Positions 22,101 to 31,525 of a DNA stretch of 64,000 nt are shown piece after piece. How positions within the stretch are numbered: position 1 is the stretch's first letter; the number at the start of each line of letters is the position of its first letter. The translations under genes and the position numbers were made by a program. Origin of the DNA: Rhynchopus euleeides (lineage: Eukaryota > Euglenozoa > Diplonemea > Diplonemida > Diplonemidae); NCBI GenBank assembly GCA_963210315.1, contig OY723279.1, positions 1,488,001-1,552,000 on the forward strand. The letters run 5' to 3'. The notes below the pieces were generated by a model. It did not search any database, was not told where the DNA came from, and worked only from the letters and a program-made list of their open reading frames with translations.

Positions 22101-22229
22101 GACGTGGGGGAGCTTCTCCGGATTGCAGAGAAAGACACCGTGGTGTCGGGTGTGCACGCGAGGCTTGTCGACCAGCCGTCAAACCCTCTGTGCGTCGTGT
22201 CCTCCGGGCCTGTCTGGAGTGCTGCATAA
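19131..22229 (+). CDS. Receptor-type adenylyl cyclase with a second, degenerate cyclase domain
   Basis: 1032 residues from ATG 19131. TM1 at ~20-50; a predicted extracellular sensor region to ~418 with several N-x-S/T sites (CACHE-like in position, not proven); TM2 ~421-450; short HAMP-like linker; then a class III cyclase domain (~535-705). Catalytic residues are present: Asp548 in FTDIR and Asp591 in TIGDAFM for metals, Lys587 and Asp663 (FDYFG) as the adenine-specifying pair, Asn670 and Arg674 in NRAAR for the transition state. It should convert ATP to cAMP. Motif wording matches kinetoplastid receptor cyclases. Residues ~755-940 form a second cyclase fold that has lost function: the metal Asp position is Cys827 (TGCAVEVGWN), and the Asn/Arg motif is replaced by LHAALTLY, although CGLSTGPMRTGSVGS is retained. 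Since class III cyclases work as dimers, the pseudodomain may regulate or pair with the active one. GC-rich, intronless. Confidence 0.93.
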   Translation: MMRSTSVAQVAAEAPAAHRVIHVPIIAVIVCAMLVSTSSSIAGGLLIYFQGLKSLEEAVEQTSKSEVTSLAARLDSVDGMVLACLGQLKQFFYSQKQINGTDTEEWVDRMNALFFAQVNASSSLYFAALMLHPYSPRHNATFVYATVWSDLSRDGSRNMLVADAGPHFLPNNVGGNMMVRAFAMNRTTGNRGKFLYNWTSKIRGYEDDGVTYTIDPASDTIADGPGLRYGFTRGRLVADAHAEAKRGPRLWHTPPDFLYSYHSLDAVYHPPDPPHPWHAQRAVRISVGYLSKAFQDVMESHQRVGGTEILLVSRSSAPSEDGRVLATTRQGYSPVPPECRGRRIQGEDAEYLGCFANITFHFPEVVQDAYRVLGNTPYGAFVRSDVGGTDHFLRREHVAGSRELIWICPASDVDGDVRESLWVLIAFSLLVLLFDTLVSLGELFFIALPLRRLASSINSIGRLQTDSAMGYIKSYQARTLMVKEISTLMAGMTDTILQLHEYRTFLPQSILAGGGSSSGASERRTASVATLLQRDAPCGDEVAVVFTDIRGSTKLWEACHSAMSDSLKLHNAVVRECIARHDGYEVKTIGDAFMVAFDTPDDAVMFSLNLQERLAEADWPNDLLNEPLCTRDPKGDWAGLRIRVGVAAGPVELQFDEVTGRFDYFGPTVNRAARMEGMSRGGTLGLETGLLDALSPATCRAGIVIPIGQQSLKGIAQPVNAALLVPASLSRRASCIQGELRQEDRDKTLDAPCRSPTPSLSTSMHGRGGLGLQIHSMTPALMATVGQLTQLLDLTHTSDGYQPNYLVTAAMSALERTEGSILTVTGCAVEVGWNVGPRACASHIESAFRFAGWINRSLGDDVRCGLSTGPMRTGSVGSQGQRFVAAIGGSALHAALTLYHSEDLGVRFIYTSDAGQTLTDLCNRGFVRPIGTRVIASSKLLIHQVNTVRVLQWCDDKLVPLLAKCEAFDNGVEPQEDGWGPAYCEAFHACDVGELLRIAEKDTVVSGVHARLVDQPSNPLCVVSSGPVWSAA

Positions 22230-22596
22230 GGAAAGGGTGGAGGGATGTTTGTAAAAAAAAGGGGGGGTTCGACACTTCGTGGTGGTGGGTGGGTGTGTGC
22301 AACTTTTGAGTTGAGACTCCGCAGTGTCGTGTATTGCCCCCCCTCGGGACAAAGGTGGAGGTGGGCATCAGAGTCTCGCTCGGTGCGGCCGACACTAAAA
22401 CTGAAAGGTTAAACCTTGCGTGCGTGTGTTGTTGTGTGGATGGCCCGGGAGGGATCAGGAAAGGGTAGGCAATCAGGGCATGCACGCACACAGGTCACAG
22501 CTCACCGTTCTCACTTTTTCGCTTGATTTTCTGAGGTTCCCACCCCCCACCCAGCGTCCACTTCCAGTGTCTCTGTTTCCGACTTCTGATTTCTTC
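22230..22596. other. No gene seen; 3' flank of cyclase
   Basis: Unique spacer with TGTGTGTTGTTGTGTGG words; nothing recognised. Confidence 0.45.
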
Positions 22597-22766
22597 TTAC
22601 GCACACGACTTTCGCGCGGAAAGTGTCATTCAGCTCTGCCAAACGTGCTCTACACACCACCCCCTTCATCAGGCAAGTGGGTTTGTAAGTGTGTGTGGAA
22701 GCGTCAACGCATCAAACGAAGTATCAACAGTAGAGAAAGAGCGGCAGAGTTGAAGTGACACTTTTT
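22597..22766 (+). repeat. HC element copy 5 (reference copy)
   Basis: CTTACGCACACGACTTTCGC start with a perfect 5' hairpin (ACTTTC-GCGCG-GAAAGT), proximal arm AAAGTGTCATTC, CATCAGGCAAGTGGG middle, core GTGTGGAAGCGTCAACGC, distal arm GAAGTGACACTTTTT. Confidence 0.9.
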
Positions 22767-22907
22767 CGATGGCGTGTCGGTTCTTCTCGCGCATATGGTG
22801 TTTCCACACTTCATGCCTGTGGTTCCGGTGGCGTGGTCAGTCTAGGGGAGGGTTCTGTGCCTGTTCTGTGCCACCTGTACGCAGGGGGTATCCGGGGCGA
22901 TTTTTTT

Positions 22908-23098
22908 TTCCGCACACTCGTGTGAGCAGAAAGTCACCCACCACAGCAAGCATCCAAACGTGCTCTATACACTAACCCCACCCTTCATCAGGCTCAGGGT
23001 GTGATTATCACTTTAGGGTTTGTGTGTAGAAGCGTCAACGCATCAACAAACAAAATACAGGCTAAGAGCGGTTGCTGCTGAATGGTGAAGTGACTTTT
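22908..23098 (+). repeat. HC element copy 6 (variant stem)
   Basis: TTTTCCGCACACTCGTGTG start, proximal arm AAAGTCAC, core TGTAGAAGCGTCAACGC, distal arm GTGACTTTT. Both arms lack the same two bases relative to other copies (AAAGTGTCAC/GTGACACTTT), so pairing is preserved. Confidence 0.85.
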
Positions 23099-23139
23099 GT
23101 GTCAAAACGCACCGTGCTCACGGGAAGTGGGAGAAATGT

Positions 23140-23225
23140 TTTGTTCACCTGCACTCCACGCCCCAACGTGCAGGTGGCCAGAAGGTTTGCACAAAACAGA
23201 ACAAAAGAAACCCGGCAAATTTGCA
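23140..23225 (-). repeat. Short dispersed repeat (GCCGGGTTTCTTTTG family), reverse copy
   Basis: GGTTTGCACAAAACAGAAC and AAAGAAACCCGGCAAATTTG are the complement of 10277-10350, including the CAGGTGGCCAGAAGG portion. Confidence 0.6.
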
Positions 23226-23467
23226 CGCGCTCCGTTTCCACGGGGCACCTCCTCATGTGCAGCGAACGCCCCCCACTGGCGGGGGGCTTGTCAAAAGCCT
23301 GAACTGAGAAGCAGCCTATTAGACGCAACGCCTTCTGGTGGCTTTGGTTTGGATGACCTTCACACCCCCGACGCACCCCACCCACATCACAGGCCAGAAG
23401 AACATCTTGTGTGTGCCGAGGCACACTTTGTGCGGTCATGAGTGGAGGGCGTCTGCCCATCAACACC

Positions 23468-23553
23468 TTTTTTACGTGTAGAAGTGTCAGCGCATCAAGG
23501 GAACGGTAGCACGCGCAAAAGTGAGGAGGAGAACGACCGCAGTGGCACTTTTT
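23468..23553 (+). repeat. HC element copy 7 (5'-truncated)
   Basis: Only the 3' half: TTTTTACGTGTAGAAGTGTC core variant, GACCGCAGTGGCACTTTTT end. Confidence 0.7.
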
Positions 23554-24051
23554 GCACAGACATCCAACACACACACACACACAGGAGCACTGCAGGAGCT
23601 CGACGAACACCCCACCCCCCATTCTACTACACACGAGGGCGGCTTCTGCAAACCTGCAGGTGCGCCTCACCGGCGTATCTGTGCCCCTCTCATCGTGCTC
23701 GCGCTGTGCCTCCCCCGACCCTACCCCCCTGCGTACAGTAAGTGAAGGGGGTGCTGGGTGGGGCGGGCTTCGATACACCCCCCTCCCTCTCTCTCTCTCT
23801 CCCCCTCTCCCTCTGTCCTTTATCTCAAACCGTGTGTGTGTGTTTTTCTGCTTTACCATACCATACCGCATTTACCCCCCCCCCCCCTCCCCTGCCTGCC
23901 TTTCTTGGTTATTTGCGAGTTTTGACCTTTTATTTTATCCCCCCCCACCCCCCGTTTCTCTCGGATACATAAAAGAACTCTTCACATATCATCCCCCCCC
24001 CCCCTCCCCCTCAGCCCCTCACCCCCTCCCCTCCCCTCCCACCACCACCAC
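23554..24051. promoter_or_regulatory. Pyrimidine-rich 5' flank of the 24-kb gene
   Basis: Contains (CT)n at 23779-23815, several C-tracts and almost continuous pyrimidine from 23985 to ATG 24052. Such tracts precede splice acceptors in euglenozoan polycistronic transcripts; no unique acceptor can be chosen by eye. Confidence 0.35.
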
Positions 24052-25761
24052 ATGGGAACATCCTCCTCTAGCACGAAGGGGCAACGAAGCGTTGCAGCAA
24101 CTGGAGGAGATGTCCCAGCCATAGGCCATGCGGCATCGCCTGCGGTCTCCCCGAGGGGGCAGGGTGCGGGGCAGCGGCAGCAGGGAAACGGCTCCGCCGG
24201 GGGGTCGAGCTGGGCCCGGCCGTCGCGGCAGGGGCAGGGCGGAGATGCATCAGCAGCAGCCGCCTTATCCGCTTCTCCACCGCAGGCATCCCCCTCCAAT
24301 AGGGGCTCCCACGTGTCGCTCCCCTCCGAGCTGTCGGAGATCCCGGGGTTTTCCGCCACCGCCGGGGCCTACGACATCGACATTGTCGTCGCCACCGAAA
24401 CAGCCTTTGCCGGATCCTGCCTCGAAGGCGTGGCTGCTCTGCGCCCCCCCCGCGGCAGGCCTGTTATCCTCGCTGGAGGCGATGCCTTACCAACCCCCTC
24501 CTGGAAAAATCGCGCCCTCCCCCTCACTGTCCTCATCGTGCAGTCGAGAGGTGTGGGAGTGCAGCCCATGGGAGGGGTGGGCGGTTCCAGCGTCTCCGGC
24601 AGGTCCATTCTGTTCTGCAACCCCGAGACAGGGGATGTGGTGTGGCGGGTCGCAACGGGCGACATCTTCAAGGCGGTTGTGCAGCGCCCCTCCGCAGCCA
24701 GCCCCTCCGGGGGCGGCAGCAACCCCGCCACGGCCACCCCTGCCTCCCCTGCATCTCCTTCATCCCCGGCTTCGCCGGGTGGTGGGGCGGGAGCGGCAGG
24801 AGCGGTCGGAACTGTCGACTGCACCGCCCTCCTCGTCCTCCATATCAAGGAAGGGGGCGAGGAGATTGCCGGGGAGGGGGGGGATGGCAGAGGCAGAGGG
24901 GCGTCGTCCCCAACCACCCCGGCCCCGCTGGAGTACCACATAGTGGTGGAGGTGTCCGTCGGGGATGCCGTGAATCGGCCCGCCTTTGCGCTGCAGGGAG
25001 GGTCGGATTTGATCCCGGATCTGCTGGATAGGGTTCCGGATGCGGCGTCCCGGATCTGCCGTTCCTCCCCGGGGAAGCTGCAAGGCATGCTCGAGGCTGT
25101 CTTTGGGAGCGGCGGAGGCGCGGCTGCGACCCCCGGAATTGGCAGCGGCGGCAGGACCGCGCAGGCCACCTCCCCGGACACCACCCCGCCCTCCACAACA
25201 CCGACGACGCCCGCCTCGCCGTGCATCGGGGGCAAGCGGGGCGCACCTTCACCGTCATCGCCATCATCGCCGTCATCCCCTTCGTCTCCTCTGCCCCCGG
25301 CACCACTGCCTGTGTCTGCGGAGGTTTCGGCAGCCCCAGCGGTGGGTGATCCAGAGAGGGGGCAGCGGGGTGGCGGCGGCGTGCTGGGGGGCAACGCGGA
25401 GGAGCGGCTGTCGCTGCTGACGGCGATGCAGCCGCTGGTGGTAGGGGAGACGGCGGCGGCGCTGAGGGTGCAGGAGGCACCGCCGGCTGCGCTGCAGCCG
25501 GCGGGTCAGAAGAAGTGGCGGATTCCGTTTAAGCGGGCCATAGAGGAGGCGGGGGTGGCGCAGGCGGCGGAGGGGGTGATGCGCCAGCAGCAGGAGCAGC
25601 GGCGGCAGCGGCAGCAGGAGGAGGTGCGACGTGCCTCTGCGGTGCTGCAGGTGGATGCGCTGCACCCGGGTTTCGACGCCCAGGTTGCCGCGGCCGTGAG
25701 GGGGCAGATGAGGGCGTATCTTTTGAGTCAGGAGAGCCGGCGCCCTGTGCCTGCTCTGTGA
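24052..25761 (+). CDS. Low-complexity protein with possible myristoylation site (MGTSSSS)
   Basis: 569 residues from ATG 24052. MGTSSSSTKG fits the N-myristoylation consensus (Gly2, Ser6), so a membrane-bound cytosolic protein is likely. Disordered Gly/Ser/Gln region to ~100; an ordered-looking segment ~105-205 ends GRSILFCNPETGDVVWRV; an Ala/Pro/Ser insert follows; a second ordered segment ~255-340 contains YHIVVEVSVGDAV; then a long Pro/Ser/Thr tract; a C-terminal Gln/Arg-rich coiled coil (~490-530) and a short tail ending RRPVPAL. The two ordered segments together have the beta-strand rhythm of a PH-like domain split by an insert, but this is a guess. Codon use (GC-rich third positions) matches the cyclase gene. 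No family recognised. Confidence 0.7.
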   Translation: MGTSSSSTKGQRSVAATGGDVPAIGHAASPAVSPRGQGAGQRQQGNGSAGGSSWARPSRQGQGGDASAAAALSASPPQASPSNRGSHVSLPSELSEIPGFSATAGAYDIDIVVATETAFAGSCLEGVAALRPPRGRPVILAGGDALPTPSWKNRALPLTVLIVQSRGVGVQPMGGVGGSSVSGRSILFCNPETGDVVWRVATGDIFKAVVQRPSAASPSGGGSNPATATPASPASPSSPASPGGGAGAAGAVGTVDCTALLVLHIKEGGEEIAGEGGDGRGRGASSPTTPAPLEYHIVVEVSVGDAVNRPAFALQGGSDLIPDLLDRVPDAASRICRSSPGKLQGMLEAVFGSGGGAAATPGIGSGGRTAQATSPDTTPPSTTPTTPASPCIGGKRGAPSPSSPSSPSSPSSPLPPAPLPVSAEVSAAPAVGDPERGQRGGGGVLGGNAEERLSLLTAMQPLVVGETAAALRVQEAPPAALQPAGQKKWRIPFKRAIEEAGVAQAAEGVMRQQQEQRRQRQQEEVRRASAVLQVDALHPGFDAQVAAAVRGQMRAYLLSQESRRPVPAL

Positions 25762-26711
25762 TTTGTGTGTGGGCCGGGGTGGTTGCGGGGGAGGAGGTGG
25801 TGTATCTGACAGCGGAGGGGGGGGGGGGGGGGTGGTCTGGAAAACACACACGCCCCCCGCCCCCCCGGATGTTTGACGACGAAAAGACGGAAAAAAAAGA
25901 ATCGGTTTTTTTTCTTACCCTCTCTGAGGCTCTCGCCACGGCCCCCCCCCCCTGTTTCCCGCCATGTTTCTCTGTTTCGATTCCCTCTCTTCTCTCCCTC
26001 CCCAACTGTCAACCTATCGCCTTGCATACTCACGAGCGCTGTTTGTGCAGGGTGGGGGGGGGGGGGGTCTCCCCCCCCTCTCTGCATAACCACCACCGAT
26101 AGTACACCGTGCCATATCTTTACATCTCCCTCCCCCCACCCCCACCCCCTTCCCCCCACGCACCCCGCCCGTGCATGGCTCGGGGCAGAACCTGCAGGTC
26201 GAGTGGAAGGGCTTCTGCTGTTTCTTCGAGTTCACCATTCCCGGTCTCCCCCTCCCCCTCCCCTCCCTCCGTCCCACCCTCCCCCTGTCCAGCTGGTGGG
26301 CTCACGAATGAACTGGCTGTACCACCCGTTTGAACGGGGGTGGGTGGGGGGTGGGGTGGGGTGGGGGGACTGGGGTGTGCCAGCGGGGCCGCTTCTTCTC
26401 TCCCTTCTCGATAACCCTATGGGGGGGTCTTCGCTGGTCTTCGTCAGTCTTTCGTCAGTTTTCAGCTATTTCAGCAGGAGGTGCATCAAAAATGCACTGA
26501 CGATTGCACCATAGCGAAGACCCCCGATCTCTCTATTTCTCAAGCGCGCCTTGACACCGCCGCTGCACCACGGTGTGCTGCTGCTGCCCTCCTACCCCCC
26601 CCCCCCCCCTCAACAATCACTTCTGAACGAGTTCACCACTGGTCACTGGATTTCAGACACAACCTGCATAACGATTGAAGGGAGATCATCCTTTGCGATC
26701 CCTTCGGGGGG

Positions 26712-26804
26712 GGGGGGGCCCTCGCTACCAGAGATGTGACTGAGTGAGAAAAAAGTGAGCTCCAGCCCCACCTTCCCCTCGCTTGACCGGTAGCGAGGGC
26801 CCCC
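26712..26804. mobile_element. M-type short MITE, copy 2
   Basis: GGGCCCTCGCTACCAG at one end and its near complement CCGGTAGCGAGGGCCC at the other; internal TGACTGAGTGAGAAAAAAGTG. About 93 bp, reverse orientation to the copy at 46095. Confidence 0.75.
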
Positions 26805-27197
26805 TTCTGCTTCTATTTCATTACCCCCATCCCCCATCCCCCCTCTCAACAATCTCTTCTCCATTCTATACTCTTTACCTCCCCCACCCCCTTCCCCTGA
26901 AGCTCTGGCCAACACAAGCGTGTGTCAAAGCAAACGTCACGTCTTTCTTCCCACTGCCTATCTCTCTGAAGGGGCTTGACAACGTGTCGCTGACGAGCTG
27001 CTCCCCTGAAACTCCAGCCCAAACGCAAGCGTCGCGTGAGAGGGACCGCTTTCTCGTTGTAGTTCCGGCCTTCCAATCCGACATCTTCCCCTGGCAGGCC
27101 TTAGCAGGTATTACCAGGATCAAGGGAACCTGAGGTAGCGAGCCTCAGTCCCTCAGGCCAACATGCGCCTCTGTCTATCTCACCTGGGGGGTTTGAT

Positions 27198-27250
27198 TTA
27201 AGCGTTTGACGCTTCCACAGCACACATCCCACCCCGCTCAGAGTGAGGAG
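27198..27250 (-). repeat. HC element copy 14 (fragment, only minus-strand copy)
   Basis: Reads on the minus strand as GGATGTGTGCTGTGGAAGCG then TCAAACGC: the core with one inserted A. Arms are not recognisable. Confidence 0.4.
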
Positions 27251-27741
27251 GGACGGGGCACGCCGTTTGAGGGGCGGCATCAGCAGCAGCAGCCCGGTCT
27301 CCAGAGCTGCGGCCATCGCCACGCGCGAGCCGGTGGGATCGCTGCAGGCGTCGCCTTTGCGTGCGGAGCATCCGGGTGAGTGTGAGCCGGGGTTGAGTTG
27401 GTCCTGACATATTTTTAAATAAAAACGCGGGGGTCGCTTTCCATTTCCCTCCCTCCCCCCCCCCCCCCCCCCCCCTAGGCAGAGACCCCGATAAGAATCC
27501 GACCCCCTGACCCCACCCGACCCCCGACCCCCTCTTATAAAAGACCCCCCCCCCCCAAATATCTGCACGGTGGGATCTTGTAAATTTTACATGTATAACT
27601 ACAAGTATATACATGTATTATACATGTATAATACTTGCATGTCAACTATTATACATGTATAATACATGTATATGCCTGAAATATACATGTAAAATACATG
27701 TATATCAAGTAAAAATACAAGTATAATACTTGCATGTCAAC

Positions 27742-28089
27742 TACCGTATACGTAAATATTTTGGAACGTAAATATTATGGAACGTAAATATTATGGAACG
27801 TAAATATTATGGAACGCTGGTGGGTTGGCGTTCCAGATTTTTTCGTTCCATAATATTTACAGGGCTTTCTGCGACTCGGGGACTTGGACCAGGTGATCGG
27901 ACGGCATGCAGAGTCCCTGACGGGACCTACTCGTGCACTTTTCGCGAGATTCCTGACGCAAGCCGTCATCACCACCGAGTCCCCAACTGGCCCTGTAAAT
28001 ATTTTGGAACGTAAATATTATGGAACGGACCGGCCAAAAATGGGCCCGTTCCATAATATTTACGTTCCATAATATTTACGTATACGGTA
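27742..28089 (+). mobile_element. Inner element B, copy 4
   Basis: TACCGTATACG ... ATACGGTA ends with the same GC-rich core as copies 2 and 3; one notable difference is GCATGCAGAG for GCATACAGAG. Confidence 0.85.
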
Positions 28090-28482
28090 TTATACTTGTA
28101 TTTTTACTTGATATACATGTATTTTACATGTATATTTCAGGCATTTACATGTATTTTACATGTATAATACTTGTCATGCAAGTATTATACATGTAAAATA
28201 CTTGCATGACAAGTAAAATACATGTATAATACTTGCATGACAAGTAAAATACTTTCATGTATTTTACTTGCATGCAAGTATTTTACTTGTCATGCAAGTA
28301 TTTTACATGTATAATACTTGCATGACAAGTATTATACATGTAAAATACATGTAAATGCCTGAAATATACATGTAAAATACATGTATATCAAGTAAAAATA
28401 CAAGTATAATAGTTGACATGCAAGTATTATACTTGTATTTTTACTTGATATACATGTATTTTACATGTATATTTCAGGCATA

Positions 28483-29294
28483 TACCGTAAACGGAAATAT
28501 TGTGGACCGTAATAAAGGTGAACCGTACTATAGGTGGACCGTAAAAAAGATGGAACAAATGGGATTTTTCCGGAACTTGGAACATTTTTACGGTCCACCT
28601 ATTTTACGGTTGGGATAGTGGACTTGGCGGTTTTTTTTACGAATTCCTTCGACGAAGTCGCGAAGGAACCAAGGAAATCGCACGACTGAAGCTGCAGGAT
28701 TAACACCACAGGGCCTCAACACAGAGTGTGCGCTCACCATCGTCCGGGAACTGTTCTCCCACAGTTACTGCAGGGTGTACTACACTAAAGGAGTACGATT
28801 TCCCTGAATTTTCCGGGCACTGATTCACGAATTTACATCCGGAGGGAGCCCGGTGGTCTCAGCTTCTGTCTGCGCGCCCTGCCGTACTGTGGCTGCTTTT
28901 GTGGGCTCGTGCAGCAGGTTCTACTTTTACTTCTACCGGAACGCTCCTTGCATGGTACTACACTTCTCGAGGTGTGGTGGTGGGTGAGTCTCGAGGTGAG
29001 TGGTGGTGATCGTGCCCTTTCCACACGCAGGGAGGACTTGCTTCTCTTGCTGGTGTTGGTTGCGGTGGTGGAGGGAGGGTCCAAAGCTGGGAGGTCGGGA
29101 GGCCTACGTGCGGGAGTCTGCGGCGTGGAGGCCGCAGTCCGCGCCCCGCAACCCACCAGCCCGCGGGCGAAAATCGCATTGTCTTTTCCATATGCAGTCC
29201 CAACAAATGGTGGACCGTAAAAAAGATGGAACGTTTGGCCTTTTTTTGGGAACTTGGAACATTTTTACGGTCCACCCTTTTTCCGTTTACGGTA
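28483..29294 (-). mobile_element. Inner element C, copy 2 (reversed)
   Basis: TACCGTAAACGG ... CCGTTTACGGTA ends, SG repeat at 28636-28815 and the same GC-rich centre as copy 1 read in the opposite direction. Few differences from copy 1, so the inversion is recent or the ends exchange readily. Confidence 0.8.
28636..28815. repeat. SG repeat copy inside inner element C copy 2
   Basis: Complement of the 17028-17200 copy: hairpin TTCGACGAAGTCGCGAAGG, ACTGAAGCTGCAGG, CAGGGCCTCA, GAACTGTTCTCCCACAGTT. Confidence 0.7.
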
Positions 29295-29539
29295 CATGTA
29301 TTATACATGTATAATAGTTGACATGCAAGTATTATACATGTATAATACATGTATTATACTTGTAGTTATACATGTAAAATTTACAAGATCCCACCGTGTG
29401 GGAAAACCCCTGGGTTTTTCCCGAGGAAACGCGGGTTTCTCCCTCTGTTGCATTGTTTGGACTCCGTGCGGATCGTAGTGGGGTCACTTTGTTGGTGTAG
29501 GTGCCACACAACACCCCTGAAATGCAGAGGTGGTCCTCG

Positions 29540-29795
29540 TCGAGAATGGGGGTCGGAAACCCGGGGGTCGGAATCGAGGGGTCGGATATGGGGGTCAGGG
29601 GTCGGCCCCCCTCCCGACCCCCCATTGTTCTCGGGGGTCGGAATACGGGGGGAGGGAGGGGTCGGAAGGGGGTCTGAAACTTGGGGGTCGGAACTTTTGC
29701 ACTATTTCTCAGGGGTCGGAAAATGGGGGGTTGCAAACTTGGGGGTCGGAGTATGAGGGGTCGGCCCCCCCTCCCGACCCCCTCCGACCCCCCCA
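29540..29795. repeat. GGGGTCGGA degenerate tandem repeat
   Basis: About 16 irregular units of GGGGGTCGGAA spaced 10-25 bp, with complementary CCGACCCCC at intervals. Part of the body of element K. Confidence 0.75.
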
Positions 29796-30205
29796 CACAG
29801 GGTTTGCAAAACCCCGTCCTTTTGAATATTTGGGACTACTGCGGATCGTAGTGGGGTCATTTCGTGGATAGAAGTACCAAGCTTCACTCATGAAATGTGG
29901 GTCTGGTCCAGGGATAGTCGTGGGAGGAGATGCCTGGGAGGCACACACCATGCCACCCTACTCACCCACCCAGCGGCACCCTCCCCGACCCCCTCCTCGG
30001 GTTTTTCAAAAACCCGTTCTTTTGAATGTTTGGAGTTTGTGCGGATCGCAGTGGGGTCATTTTGGCCATGGGGTGCCTATGAACACCCCTTATTGGTGGT
30101 CCCCATTCAGGCAAATTCCTCAAGGCGACCCCCTCGGACCCCCTCCCGACCCCCGACCCCTGACCCCCCCGACCCCCGACCCCCTCTTATCGGGGTCTAT
30201 GCCCC

Positions 30206-31516
30206 TAGGGGGGGTCAAATGCCACCCTTTTACGTGGACAAACACGATTTTTCAAAAAATCGGCGCAGAGGCCCCAAAGCCCCCGTAAACCCTCCAAACC
30301 CCCCCAGATCGGTCCGGAAACCCATCGAACCCCACTTTTCCACCATTCCGGGCACCTCAGGTGCCCAAATTGGGGTACCTAAATTTTGTGCCACCGTTTG
30401 GTACCGGACAGTGCCACTGTGTGGGAGGTTAGAAAAGAAAATGCCCCAACACACCACATCTGAGGGTTGCAATGCATGTTGCTTGCCAACCACGTCATCC
30501 GGTGGGTGTCAGGCGCTATGTAGGTGGCATTAGCCAGGTCTTCGATGAGTTCTGGCTTGTATATGTACCTCCCTGCCACCATGCACCGGGAGGCTGCCTG
30601 TAGGTACGGAACAAGTCCAGATGGTCGTGTGATTCCTGTGCAGCAGTGCTCCACAACCGGGATGTGTTGACAACGACTGTTGCAACACGAGCTGTACATT
30701 CCGGGAACACACGAAGTGCGCTGTCGTGGTACCCATTGTGCCAGAATTGGTAGTTGCTGCGGTCTACTTTGCCTGGCCCAAGAGCACTGGTACTGAACGG
30801 TGCAATATGCGTGGCGAGGTGAATGCAACGGAAGGGCGCAAAGTCAATACAGCTCTCGGATGGCGGGTGGTGGTGCCACTAGTGTGTGACGTTCACTCGA
30901 GGATACAACGCATCACAATGAATCAGCAACCGTGGACCGAGTACAATACGCTCTCTGTGGCTGGTGTGGGGGACAAAGGCAGTGCCTGTGCCGCAGGCAG
31001 GGAGGTACATATACAAGCCAGAACACATCGAAGACCTGGCTCATGCCACCTACATAGCGCCTGACACCCACCGGATGACGTGGTTGGCAAGCAACATGCA
31101 TTGCAACCCTCAGATGTGGTGTGTTGGGGCATTTTCTTTTTTCAGCACACTTCGATGTGGGCGGAAAGTGTCGCGTGCTTGTTCGTGCCCTTGTGCTCCT
31201 CACTCACGACACCATCATCAGCAGGAGTGTGAGTGTGGAAGCGTCAACGCAAAAAAGAAACCAAAGCAAAAAGTGCCGAACAAAGCGCAGTGACACTTTC
31301 CAACCTCCCACACAGTGGCACTGTCCGGTACCAAACGGTGGCACAAAATTTAGGTACCCCAATTCGGGCACCTGAGGTGCCCGGAATGGTGGAAAAGTGG
31401 GGTTCGATGGGTTTCCGGACCGATCTGGGGGGGTTTGGAGGGTTTACGGGGGCTTTGGGGCCTCTGCGCCGGTTTTTTGAAAAATCGTGTTTGTCACCCC
31501 CATTTGACCCCCCCTA
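30206..31516. mobile_element. Foldback element D, copy 1 (1311 bp, contains an HC insertion)
   Basis: TA-GGGGGGGTCAAATGCC left end and CATTTGACCCCCCC-TA right end. Arms of ~380 bp (30206-30585 and ~30998-31516) are complementary, including CGCAGAGGCCCCAAAGCCCC. The ~410-bp centre has no recognisable protein. The right arm is interrupted by HC element copy 8; without it the length equals copy 2 to within a base or two. Confidence 0.85.
31141..31299 (+). repeat. HC element copy 8 (insertion in element D)
   Basis: Copy 1 of D reads GCATTTTCTTTT then this 159-bp block then CCAACCTCC, while copy 2 of D reads GCATTTTCTTTTCCAACCTC without it, as do both left arms. The block starts TTCAGCACACTTCG and ends GTGACACTTT. 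Flanking T-runs fit a 2-3-bp target duplication, but the T-tract makes this ambiguous. Confidence 0.9.
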
Positions 31517-31525
31517 CCCCCCCCC

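Larger units (their letters stand above)
25762..27473. other. No gene seen; C/G-tract spacer with MITE and repeat copies
   Basis: G-tract at 25817-25831, C-tracts at 25938-25948 and 26595-26608, a GGGTGG run at 26338-26366, M-type MITE at 26712-26804 and the ACAACCTGCATAACGATTGA block at 26657. A final C-tract (27455-27474) borders foldback element K. Confidence 0.5.
27566..29398. mobile_element. CAC-type nested foldback element, copy 2 (1833 bp)
   Basis: Same CACGGTGGGATCTTG termini as copy 1, flanked on both sides by TG (27564-27565, 29399-29400), a second independent 2-bp duplication. Carries one inner element B and one inner element C, the latter reversed relative to copy 1. Confidence 0.85.
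27474..30207. mobile_element. Foldback element K, split by a CAC element
   Basis: Left end TA-GGCAGAGACCCCGATAAGA at 27474 and inverted right end TCTTATCGGGGTCTATGCCCC-TA near 30186-30207. The body outside the inserted CAC element (27474-27565 and 29399-30207) is built largely of GGGGTCGGA words. Three diverged repeats of a GCGGATCGTAGTGGGGTCA block occur near 29470, 29835 and 30040. Confidence 0.65.

Noticed and set aside
30580-30998. Centre of element D as a possible transposase fragment
   Set aside because: Frames in both copies are broken at the same places and no catalytic motif is visible.
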